From positions 1 to 30,234 of the forward strand of contig JBKGYG010000015.1 in assembly GCA_046546235.1 (NCBI GenBank): a stretch of DNA of 30,234 nucleotides, written 5' to 3'. Positions 23,929 through 30,234 of this stretch are shown here, one piece after another (within the stretch, counting starts at the first letter, position 1; each line of letters begins with the position of its first letter). The position numbers were made by a program, and so were the translations under genes. Under the pieces are notes generated by a model that was given only the letters and a program-made list of their open reading frames with translations, was not told the DNA's origin and searched no databases. The DNA is from JBKGYG01 sp046546235. Its GTDB lineage: Bacteria > Bacillota > Clostridia > Lachnospirales > DSM-24629.

Positions 23929-25242
23929 ATGAAAACTTATATTGAAATTATTGATGTATTTGCAAGAGAGGTATTAGACTCAAGAGCTAATCCTACTGTA
24001 GAAGTAGAAGTTGTAGTAGAAGGAGGTTATGTTGGTAGAGCTGCTGTCCCTTCAGGAGCTTCAACAGGTGCATTTGAAGCTGTTGAATTGCGTGATGGAG
24101 GAGAGCGTTACGTTGGTAAAGGTGTTCAAAATGCAGTAGATAATGTAAACAACATAATTGCTGAAGAATTAATTGGTATGAATGCAATTGATCAAGTTGC
24201 TATTGATCAAACAATGATTGAATTAGATGGAACTCCAAACAAAGGAAAATTAGGTGCTAATGCAATATTAGGAGTTTCTATGGCAACTGCTAAAGCAGCT
24301 GCAAAAGCTTTAGGATTATCATTATATCAATACTTAGGTGGAGTAAATGCAAAAGTAATGCCTGTGCCAATGATGAATATCTTAAATGGTGGAGAGCATG
24401 CTGATAACACTGTAGATTTACAAGAATTTATGATTATGCCAGTTGGGGCTAAAAGTTTTAAAGAAGCTTTAAGAATGTGTTCAGAAGTATATCACAACTT
24501 AAAGAAAGTATTAAATGAAAAAGGTTTATCTACTGGTGTAGGTGATGAAGGTGGATTTGCACCTGATTTAGCATCTTCAGAAGAAGCAATCCAAGTAATT
24601 ATGGATGCTGTTAAAAAAGCTGGCTACAAACCTACAGAAGATATTAGAATTGCTATTGATGCAGCTGCAAGTGAATTATATAATGAAGAAACTAAGAAAT
24701 ATCACTTCCCAGGTGAAAGTAAAATGGTTGGTAAAGAAGTTGTAAGAACTGCTGAAGAAATGGTTGCTTATTATGAAAACTTAGCAAACAAATTCCCAAT
24801 TATTTCACTTGAAGATGGTTTAGATGAAGAAGATTGGGAAGGTTGGAAGATTTTAACTGATAAATTAGGAGATAAGATGCAACTAGTTGGTGATGATTTA
24901 TTCGTTACAAATACAGAAAGATTATCAAAAGGTATCGACTTAGGCGTTGGAAACTCTATCTTAATTAAAGTTAACCAAATTGGTACTTTAACAGAAACAT
25001 TTAATGCTATTCAAATGGCTAATAGAGCTGGATATACAGCAGTTGTATCTCATCGTTCAGGAGAGACAGAAGATAATACAATCGCTGATATTGTTGTAGC
25101 AGTTAATGCAGGACAAATAAAAACAGGTGCACCTTGTCGTTCAGATCGTGTTTCAAAATATAATCAATTATTAAGAATCGAAGAAGAATTAGAAGATATA
25201 GCAGAGTATTTAGGATTAGATGCATGGTTTAACTTAAAATAG
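23929..25242 (+). CDS. eno: Enolase
   Basis: This 437-residue enzyme dehydrates 2-phosphoglycerate to phosphoenolpyruvate. Catalytic Glu207 (GVGDEGGFAP) and Lys347 (ILIKVNQIGTLTE), with magnesium ligands Asp244, Glu295 and Asp322, are present, as is SHRSGETED. The ATG at 23929 follows AAAGGAG. It closes the glycolytic operon and is followed by a strong hairpin. Enolase is also a degradosome partner in Bacillus; an RNase gene, rnr, lies nearby, but no link can be read from the sequence. Confidence 0.98.
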   Translation: MKTYIEIIDVFAREVLDSRANPTVEVEVVVEGGYVGRAAVPSGASTGAFEAVELRDGGERYVGKGVQNAVDNVNNIIAEELIGMNAIDQVAIDQTMIELDGTPNKGKLGANAILGVSMATAKAAAKALGLSLYQYLGGVNAKVMPVPMMNILNGGEHADNTVDLQEFMIMPVGAKSFKEALRMCSEVYHNLKKVLNEKGLSTGVGDEGGFAPDLASSEEAIQVIMDAVKKAGYKPTEDIRIAIDAAASELYNEETKKYHFPGESKMVGKEVVRTAEEMVAYYENLANKFPIISLEDGLDEEDWEGWKILTDKLGDKMQLVGDDLFVTNTERLSKGIDLGVGNSILIKVNQIGTLTETFNAIQMANRAGYTAVVSHRSGETEDNTIADIVVAVNAGQIKTGAPCRSDRVSKYNQLLRIEEELEDIAEYLGLDAWFNLK

Positions 25243-25255
25243 TTTATAATTATAT

Positions 25256-25281
25256 AAGCCTCGGTAAAACCGAGGCTTTAT
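25256..25281 (+). terminator. Terminator of the glycolytic operon
   Basis: AAGCCTCGGT (25256-25265) pairs perfectly with ACCGAGGCTT (25269-25278) around AAA; the tail is TTTAT. Confidence 0.85.
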
Positions 25282-25312
25282 ACATAATAGGAACTTAAAT
25301 TGTATAAAACTA

Positions 25313-25341
25313 TTGAAACAATTAATAGCTTGTGCTAAAAT
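25313..25341 (+). promoter_or_regulatory. Promoter of secG
   Basis: TTGAAA (25313-25318) and TAAAAT (25336-25341) are 17 bp apart, with TGC just before the -10 (extended -10). Confidence 0.7.
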
Positions 25342-25370
25342 GATAATGTTGAATATAGGAGGTGTTTAAA

Positions 25371-25607
25371 TTGATTATTACTCTTCTTAAAGTATTATAT
25401 TTATTAGTATGTATTTTCTTAATAGGAACAGTTTTACTACAAAAAGGCAAAGCTCAAGGATTGTCAGGAGCAATTGGTGGAGCTGCTGAATCTTATTGGG
25501 GTAAAAATAAAGCTAGGTCTATGGAAGGTACTCTTGAAAAAACAACAAAAGTGTCAGCTTTTTTATTTATTATATTATCATTAGTATTAACAATGATGAT
25601 TGGTTAA
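25371..25607 (+). CDS. secG: Preprotein translocase subunit SecG
   Basis: This 78-residue protein has two membrane helices (about 1-20 and 57-77) joined by a loop with LLQKGKAQGLSGAIGG, the SecG signature. It aids SecYEG-mediated protein export. I choose the TTG at 25371, eight bases after AGGAGG; a GTG at 25362 would overlap that site. It has its own promoter and terminator. The secG-rnr-smpB order is a conserved Firmicutes neighbourhood. Confidence 0.93.
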   Translation: MIITLLKVLYLLVCIFLIGTVLLQKGKAQGLSGAIGGAAESYWGKNKARSMEGTLEKTTKVSAFLFIILSLVLTMMIG

Positions 25608-25611
25608 TAAA

Positions 25612-25641
25612 AGCACCTTTGCATTTGCAAGGTGTTTTTTT
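25612..25641 (+). terminator. Terminator of secG
   Basis: GCACCTT (25613-25619) pairs with AAGGTGT (25629-25635) around a loop that can itself pair GCA/TGC. A T7 run follows (25635-25641). Confidence 0.85.
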
Positions 25642-25675
25642 GCAAGGATATAATTCGCAATATTCTATAAATTTA

Positions 25676-25703
25676 TTAACAAGTGGTTTTTATTTTATAT
25701 AAT
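25676..25703 (+). promoter_or_regulatory. Promoter of rnr
   Basis: TTAACA (25676-25681) and TATAAT (25698-25703) are 16 bp apart, about 55 bp before the start codon. Confidence 0.65.
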
Positions 25704-25757
25704 AATAATAAAAACATAAAAAAGGCATAATAAAAATATATGAAAGTAGGTGGATAA

Positions 25758-27902
25758 ATGTATACTTCAACAAAAGAACAAAAGAAAGAAGTTATTTTAG
25801 ATATGATAAATCATAAAGATTATCATCCATTAAAAATAAAAGAGATTTCTATATTATTAAATATACCTAATCAAGAGAGGGAGCTTTTAAAGGATGTATT
25901 AAATGAATTAATTACTGAAGGTAAAATAATTAAAACAAAAAGGGGTAAATATGCTCTTCCTGAGAAATTAAATATATTATCTGGAATATTTGAAGGAAAT
26001 CAAAAGGGTTTTGGCTTTGTAATAATTGAAGATCAAAAAGATGATATTTTTATTCCAGCAGATTTTACTAATGGAGCATTACACAAGGATCGAGTTTTAG
26101 TAAGAATTAAAAACTCTTCACGGGGAAAAAGACAAGAAGGAGAAGTTGTTGAGATACTAAAAAGAGGTACTAAGGAAGTTATTGGTACATTTGATAAAAG
26201 TTCTAATTTTGGTTTTGTGATTCCAGATAATAAAAAAATATCAAAAGATATATTTGTATCAAAGGATTTGGATAAAGGAGCAGTCTCAGGGCATAAGGTT
26301 GTTGTAGAAATAATAAACTATGCTAATGAAAGAAGAAATCCAGAAGGGGTAATTAAAGAGATAATCGGACATATTAATGACCCAGGAACAGATATAATGT
26401 CAATAGTAAAAGGATACAATCTTCCAGTGGAGTTTCCTAAAAATGTTATGCAAGAAGTTGACCATATCTCCACTGTTGTACTTGATAAAGAAAAAGAAGG
26501 ACGTCTTGATATTAGAGATTGGCAGACTGTTACAATAGATGGCGAAGATGCAAAAGATTTAGATGATGCTATTACAATAAAGAAGAATAATGGAAAATAT
26601 ACTTTAGGAGTTCATATTGCAGATGTTACACATTATGTTAAAGAAAACTCGCCACTTGATAAAGAAGCTATAGAAAGAGGTACAAGCGTTTACTTAGTTG
26701 ATAGAGTTATACCAATGTTGCCTCATAAATTATCAAATGGAATATGTTCCCTAAATCAAACAGTTGATAGACTAGCACTTAGTTGTATAATGGAAATTGA
26801 TGAAAATGGAAATGTCACTGGACATAAGATTGCAGAAACTTTAATAAATGTAGATAGAAGAATGAATTATTCAGAAGTAAAAGGTATACTCGAAGATAAA
26901 GACCAAGACTTGATGAGCCAATATGAAGAATTCCTTCCTATGTTTTTAAGTATGGAAGAATTAGCTAAGATATTAAGAACTAAAAGGAAAAAACGAGGGT
27001 CAATAGATTTTGATTTTCCTGAAAGTAAAATTATATTAAATGAACATGGTGAACCTTTAGAAATAAAAGCTTATGAAAGAAATGTAGCTACAAAGATTAT
27101 TGAAGAATTTATGCTGCTTGCAAATGAAACAATAGCTGAAGATTATTATTGGCAGGAAATACCTTTCGTATATAGAACGCATGAGGATCCAGATCCTGAG
27201 AAAATTCAAAAGCTAGGAGAGTTTATATATAATTTTGGTTATCATATAAAAGGACGAAATGATGAGGTTCATCCAAAAGAAATACAAAAGATTTTAACAG
27301 AAATAGAAGGCAAACCAGAAGAACCGATAATTAGCAGATTAGCATTACGTTCTATGAAACAAGCTAGATATTCTACAAGTAATGATGGACATTTTGGATT
27401 AGCAACTAAGTATTATTGTCATTTTACATCACCAATTAGACGATATCCAGATTTGCAAATACACAGAATAATAAAGAAAAATCTGTCAGGAGAATTAGAT
27501 AATAAAAAAATACAACATCTTAATAGTATTTTACCTAATATTGCTAAATCATGTTCTGAAAATGAAAGAAGAGCTGATGAAGCAGAGAGAGAAACTGAGA
27601 AACTAAAGAAAGTTGAATATATGTTAAAACATATTGATGAAGAATTCGATGGTGTTATATCAGGTGTAACAAGTTGGGGGTTATATGTAGAATTACCTAA
27701 TACAGTTGAAGGTCTTGTTCACGTTACTGCTTTGGATGACGATTATTATATCTATGATGAAGAAAAACATATATTTATCGGAGAGTCTACAAGTAAAATC
27801 TATAGATTAGGTGATAAGGTACGAATAAGAGTCGTAGCAGCAGATAAGATTCAAAAGACAATTGATTTTGAATTGGTTAATAACATAGAGGAAGAAGTAT
27901 AG
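25758..27902 (+). CDS. rnr: Ribonuclease R
   Basis: This 714-residue 3'-to-5' exoribonuclease degrades structured RNA and, with SmpB and tmRNA, defective mRNAs. Domains in order: winged helix (about 1-68), two cold-shock/OB folds (about 75-200; GFGFVI and NFGFVI), the catalytic RNB domain (about 250-590) with the Asp cluster DGEDAKDLDDAI (261-272), and a C-terminal S1 domain (about 635-710; GVISGVTSWGLYVELP). The Lys-rich tail of longer RNase R proteins is absent. The start has a weak GTAGGTGG site. smpB lies nearby downstream, consistent with joint work in trans-translation. Confidence 0.96.
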   Translation: MYTSTKEQKKEVILDMINHKDYHPLKIKEISILLNIPNQERELLKDVLNELITEGKIIKTKRGKYALPEKLNILSGIFEGNQKGFGFVIIEDQKDDIFIPADFTNGALHKDRVLVRIKNSSRGKRQEGEVVEILKRGTKEVIGTFDKSSNFGFVIPDNKKISKDIFVSKDLDKGAVSGHKVVVEIINYANERRNPEGVIKEIIGHINDPGTDIMSIVKGYNLPVEFPKNVMQEVDHISTVVLDKEKEGRLDIRDWQTVTIDGEDAKDLDDAITIKKNNGKYTLGVHIADVTHYVKENSPLDKEAIERGTSVYLVDRVIPMLPHKLSNGICSLNQTVDRLALSCIMEIDENGNVTGHKIAETLINVDRRMNYSEVKGILEDKDQDLMSQYEEFLPMFLSMEELAKILRTKRKKRGSIDFDFPESKIILNEHGEPLEIKAYERNVATKIIEEFMLLANETIAEDYYWQEIPFVYRTHEDPDPEKIQKLGEFIYNFGYHIKGRNDEVHPKEIQKILTEIEGKPEEPIISRLALRSMKQARYSTSNDGHFGLATKYYCHFTSPIRRYPDLQIHRIIKKNLSGELDNKKIQHLNSILPNIAKSCSENERRADEAERETEKLKKVEYMLKHIDEEFDGVISGVTSWGLYVELPNTVEGLVHVTALDDDYYIYDEEKHIFIGESTSKIYRLGDKVRIRVVAADKIQKTIDFELVNNIEEEV

Positions 27903-27929
27903 GCAATGGAGAAGTCCATTGCTTTTTTT
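27903..27929 (+). terminator. Terminator of rnr
   Basis: GCAATGGA (27903-27910) pairs perfectly with TCCATTGC (27915-27922), loop GAAG, then T7. It begins on the base after the rnr stop codon. Confidence 0.92.
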
Positions 27930-27987
27930 GTTTATTTTTTTAATAAAAGCTAATAATAATTATAAAGTATTAAAGAAGGTGATAAGA

Positions 27988-28572
27988 TTGGATGTTGTTA
28001 TAGAATCTATTATTTTGTTAGCATCTGGTGTTGTTTTATTACGTTTTGCAGGAAGAAAATCAATCTCTCAATTGACAATTGCTCAAACTGTAATTATGAT
28101 TTCTATAGGTTCTTTAATAATACAACCTATTGTAGATACAAGTATAACAAGAACCATTGTAGCAGCGGCTACTTTTGTTTTGTTTTTATGGATTATGGAG
28201 AAGCTTCAAGTAAAATATAACTTTGTTGAAAAAATGTTAAAAGGACATGCTATTATTGTTATTAATGATGGTATTTTAATTAAGGAAAATCTTAAAAAAA
28301 TGAGACTAACTGTTGATCAATTAGAAGTAAGACTAAGACAGCAAGGGATCCTAGATATAAAAGATGTAAAAACAGTTACATTAGAAGCTAATGGACAAAT
28401 TGGTTATGAACTTAAAAGACACGCTCAACCTCTAACGGTCGGTGAATTTGAAAAACTAATGTCAGATTATATTAAAGCTCAAAACAATAGTAATGACAAT
28501 AAAAAGGCCCCACTTTTCAAAGAATTACTTAATAAGGAGCAGAAGCAGCAGAGTAAAGATGGTTTAGAATAA
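27988..28572 (+). CDS. DUF421 membrane protein (YetF-like)
   Basis: This 194-residue protein has three N-terminal membrane helices (about 3-75) and a cytoplasmic domain (about 80-165) with the DUF421 pattern GHAIIVINDGILIKENLKK and LRQQGI-DIKDV. The tail after 165 is Asn/Lys/Gln-rich. In Bacillus, YetF-like proteins occur in spores and the envelope, and some take part in spore germination; the molecular role is unknown. I choose the TTG at 27988, eight bases after AAGAAGG. The ATG-like longer reading from 27919 begins inside the rnr terminator. No clear promoter is seen, so it may use read-through from rnr. Confidence 0.85.
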   Translation: MDVVIESIILLASGVVLLRFAGRKSISQLTIAQTVIMISIGSLIIQPIVDTSITRTIVAAATFVLFLWIMEKLQVKYNFVEKMLKGHAIIVINDGILIKENLKKMRLTVDQLEVRLRQQGILDIKDVKTVTLEANGQIGYELKRHAQPLTVGEFEKLMSDYIKAQNNSNDNKKAPLFKELLNKEQKQQSKDGLE

Positions 28573-28589
28573 ACAGCAAGTGGAAGCCC

Positions 28590-28617
28590 TTGTAAATACC
28601 TATATATATGCTATAAT
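28590..28617 (+). promoter_or_regulatory. Promoter of smpB
   Basis: TTGTAA (28590-28595) and TATAAT (28612-28617) are 16 bp apart, with TGC before the -10 (extended -10). Confidence 0.7.
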
Positions 28618-28657
28618 ATATAATGTTGTAAATAGTATATAAGGTTGGTGTTATATA

Positions 28658-29122
28658 ATGAGCCAAGACGTTAAAATAATTGCTAAAAACAAAAAAGCAT
28701 ATCACGATTATTTTATTGAAGATAAATACGAGGCAGGTATTTCTTTAGCTGGAACAGAAGTTAAATCAATAAGAATGGGTAAGTGCAGTATAAAAGAAGC
28801 TTTTGTTAGAGCAAAGGAAGGGCAAGTAAGCATACTAAATATGCATATAAGTCCTTATGAGAAAGGCAATATCTTTAATAAAGACCCACGAAGAACACGA
28901 AAACTTCTACTTCATAAATACGAAATTAACAAAATTCAAGGATCAGTATCTCAAAAAGGATATACAATAGTACCTCTGAAAGTATATCTAAAAGGTAGTT
29001 TAGTTAAAGTTCAAATAGGGCTCGGTAAAGGGAAAAAACTATATGATAAAAGGCAAGATATTGCTAAGAAAGACCAAAGAAGGACAGCAGAAAAACAATT
29101 TAAGGTTAAAAACTTATATTAA
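28658..29122 (+). CDS. smpB: tmRNA-binding protein SmpB
   Basis: This 154-residue OB-fold protein binds tmRNA and brings it to stalled ribosomes. Landmarks: NKKAYHDYFIEDKYEAGISL (11-30), GTEVKSIRMGKCSIKEAF, SPYEKGNIFNKDPRRTRKLLLH, and the basic C-terminal tail (GKGKKLYDKRQDIAKKDQRR) that enters the mRNA channel. The start follows AAGGTTGGTG. It has its own promoter and a strong terminator. The tmRNA gene, often next in Firmicutes, is not found downstream within the window. Confidence 0.97.
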   Translation: MSQDVKIIAKNKKAYHDYFIEDKYEAGISLAGTEVKSIRMGKCSIKEAFVRAKEGQVSILNMHISPYEKGNIFNKDPRRTRKLLLHKYEINKIQGSVSQKGYTIVPLKVYLKGSLVKVQIGLGKGKKLYDKRQDIAKKDQRRTAEKQFKVKNLY

Positions 29123-29136
29123 AGTTTAATGCACTT

Positions 29137-29175
29137 AAAGCAGTTTGTTGATGAAAATCAACAAACTGCTTTTTT
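29137..29175 (+). terminator. Terminator of smpB
   Basis: AAAGCAGTTTGTTGAT (29137-29152) pairs perfectly with 29157-29172 around GAAA, followed by Ts to 29175. Confidence 0.92.
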
Positions 29176-29183
29176 AAGTCATA

Positions 29184-29217
29184 TTGAATTATGGCAGACA
29201 TTAACTAATTAATTCAA
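29184..29217. repeat. Inverted repeat in smpB-tetR gap
   Basis: TTGAATTA (29184-29191) and TAATTCAA (29210-29217) are perfect inverted arms with an 18-base loop. The rest of 29176-29360 shows nothing I can identify. Confidence 0.35.
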
Positions 29218-29360
29218 CAATACTAGGGGCTCTTCAAGATACTTATATCAAGAAATCAATTTGTCAACAAGAACTATAATCGCGAAATATTGATTATCAG
29301 ATAATTACGAATATAATAATGTCACTCTTAAAAAAAATATGTTAATTATAAGTAAAGTAC

Positions 29361-29389
29361 TTGAAAAGTGTCATATTTTGTAATATAAT
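29361..29389 (+). promoter_or_regulatory. Promoter of the tetR gene
   Basis: TTGAAA (29361-29366) and TATAAT (29384-29389) are 17 bp apart, nearly full consensus. Confidence 0.8.
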
Positions 29390-29410
29390 GTATATAATAA
29401 TTTAAAGCAT

Positions 29411-29432
29411 TGTTAGTTAACGCTTACTAACA
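29411..29432. promoter_or_regulatory. Candidate TetR-family operator
   Basis: TGTTAGT (29411-29417) and ACTAACA (29426-29432) form an inverted repeat with an eight-base centre, in the leader between promoter and start codon. Autorepression by the following gene is inferred. Confidence 0.6.
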
Positions 29433-29444
29433 TAAGGTGATATA

Positions 29445-30035
29445 ATGTTAAATAGATATATTTCAAGAAAAGAACATATAGTATTAACTGCTATTGAGAT
29501 TATTGATGAACATGGTTTGCAAGGTTTTTCAATTCGAGAACTAGCTAAGCGAGAAAATGTTTCTGAAGCAAGCTTATATAGGCATTTTAAAAGCAAGCAA
29601 CATATTTTACTTGCTGTACTGGATCATTTTTCTTATTATGATGAAATGATTAGTGAAACTCTTAACAAGAAAGAAATTAGTACTATTGAGAGATTAAGAT
29701 TCTTTTTTGAATCATATTCTGAGTATTATCAATCGTATCCAGCGATTACTAGTATTCTTGCAAATTTTTATGTTAATTGTGATGAAGAATTAGATAATAA
29801 AATTAAAATTATTCTTAATAAAAGAAGAAGAACTTTATTCTCTATTGTGAAAAAGGGTCAAGGCAATGGTGAAATAAATAAAGAAATTAACCCTGATGTT
29901 TTGGTAGATATTTTTGATTGTGTTTTTCAAGGTTTAATTATTAAGTGGAGAATGAGTGATTTTGAGTTCTCACTAAAAGATAGAATGTTATTGACTTTAA
30001 GCACTTTAATTGACAATAATATGATTAAATTGTGA
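29445..30035 (+). CDS. TetR/AcrR-family transcriptional regulator
   Basis: This 196-residue regulator has an N-terminal helix-turn-helix (about 8-55; IRELAKRENVSEASLYRHFKSK) and an all-helical ligand domain with no recognisable ligand signature. The C-terminal part resembles those of TetR proteins that control efflux pumps or lipid genes, but no target is in view. The ATG at 29445 follows AAGGTGAT. A palindrome in its leader suggests it represses itself. The next gene is beyond the window or absent; a small ORF and a terminator follow. Confidence 0.92.
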   Translation: MLNRYISRKEHIVLTAIEIIDEHGLQGFSIRELAKRENVSEASLYRHFKSKQHILLAVLDHFSYYDEMISETLNKKEISTIERLRFFFESYSEYYQSYPAITSILANFYVNCDEELDNKIKIILNKRRRTLFSIVKKGQGNGEINKEINPDVLVDIFDCVFQGLIIKWRMSDFEFSLKDRMLLTLSTLIDNNMIKL

Positions 30036-30055
30036 CTAATAAAAAGGATGATATT

Positions 30056-30127
30056 ATGAGACATAATAAAAAGCAAATCGTTAATATAAAAATGAATATA
30101 TTGAGTTTGTTCTTTCTCCTAAACTAG
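30056..30127 (+). CDS. Possible 23-residue leader peptide
   Basis: An ATG at 30056, preceded by AAAAAGGATG at good spacing, opens a 23-codon frame (MRHNKKQIVNIKMN, then a short hydrophobic end) stopping at 30125-30127. The stop falls inside the hairpin region at 30116-30170, a leader-peptide/attenuator-like layout. It may equally be a gene remnant or chance. There is no similarity that I recognise. Confidence 0.3.
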   Translation: MRHNKKQIVNIKMNILSLFFLLN

Positions 30128-30170
30128 ATAGTTTATTAACTTATATAAATTATTTGGGTAGGAGTTTTTT
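30116..30170 (+). terminator. Terminator or attenuator after tetR
   Basis: CTCCTA (30116-30121) pairs with TAGGAG (30159-30164), followed by T6 and a second T run. Inside, AAACTA (30121-30126) and TAGTTT (30129-30134) form a small competing hairpin. Confidence 0.6.
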
Positions 30171-30234
30171 GTTTTTTTTATAGCAAAGCCACTTTTATTC
30201 TTCAATTATTAAATGTAAAACAGTTAATTTAAAA

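Noticed and set aside
27919..27987. N-terminal extension of the DUF421 protein
   Set aside because: The extension begins within the T run of the rnr terminator; the TTG at 27988 has a proper RBS and matches the family start.
29176..29444. tmRNA (ssrA) gene expected downstream of smpB
   Set aside because: No GGGG-rich 5' end, tag-peptide frame or tRNA-like 3' end is present; the gap holds only a small inverted repeat and the tetR control region.
1..30234. CRISPR array, IS element or prophage
   Set aside because: No regularly spaced repeats, transposase, integrase or structural phage genes were seen in any frame.

Overview
The window looks like a chromosomal segment of a low-GC, probably spore-forming anaerobic clostridium (Firmicutes/Bacillota, Clostridia). 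Reasons: very AT-rich DNA, strong Shine-Dalgarno sites, sigma-A type promoters, frequent TTG starts, the tail of an [FeFe]-hydrogenase, a SpoVB-type flippase, a cggR-gap-pgk-tpiA-gpmI-eno glycolytic cluster followed by secG-rnr-smpB, and an iscR-iscS-iscU-mnmA cluster without hscBA or fdx. I cannot name the species. I see no rRNA, tRNA, tmRNA, CRISPR array, phage or transposase gene.

Layout. 1-204: 3' end of an [FeFe]-hydrogenase gene and its terminator. 284-2072: metA (probably acetyl-CoA specific) overlapping a dppA-type D-aminopeptidase. 2073-2301: convergent intergenic region with three hairpins and a GC-rich repeat-like block. 2302-3843 (-): SpoVB-like flippase. 3959-5139: divergent lspA, then a Prx6/archaeal-type peroxiredoxin. 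5162-7021 (-): DUF885 metallopeptidase lipoprotein. 7137-10465 (-): operon of a YtrA-like GntR repressor, an ABC ATPase and three short, mutually similar permeases.

10496-13968: Fe-S cluster and tRNA thiolation operon iscR-iscS-iscU-mnmA, with a palindrome behind its promoter that suits autoregulation, and a repeat-like element between iscS and iscU. 14040-15900 (-): PHP-family phosphatase (HisK-like), then a patatin-like phospholipase whose ribosome binding site can be masked by an upstream complementary sequence. 15901-16296: regulatory interval with 11-bp-phased repeats resembling PHO boxes, ahead of a Na/Pi cotransporter fused to a PhoU domain.

18017-25278: central glycolysis operon, with a CggR operator ahead of cggR, a hairpin just before gap (possible mRNA processing or stabilising element) and a terminator-like hairpin between gap and pgk that could raise gap output relative to the rest. 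25313-29175: secG, rnr, a DUF421 (YetF-like) membrane protein and smpB, each with its own promoter and/or terminator. 29361-30180: autoregulated TetR-family gene, then a 23-codon ORF and a terminator that may form a leader/attenuator for a gene beyond the window.

Most of the window is ordinary core genome. The best second-look items are regulatory: phased PHO-like boxes, the CggR promoter region with a perfect palindrome in a promoter spacer, the RBS-masking hairpin before the patatin gene, and the tandem three-permease ABC operon. I found no convincing new multi-gene system.
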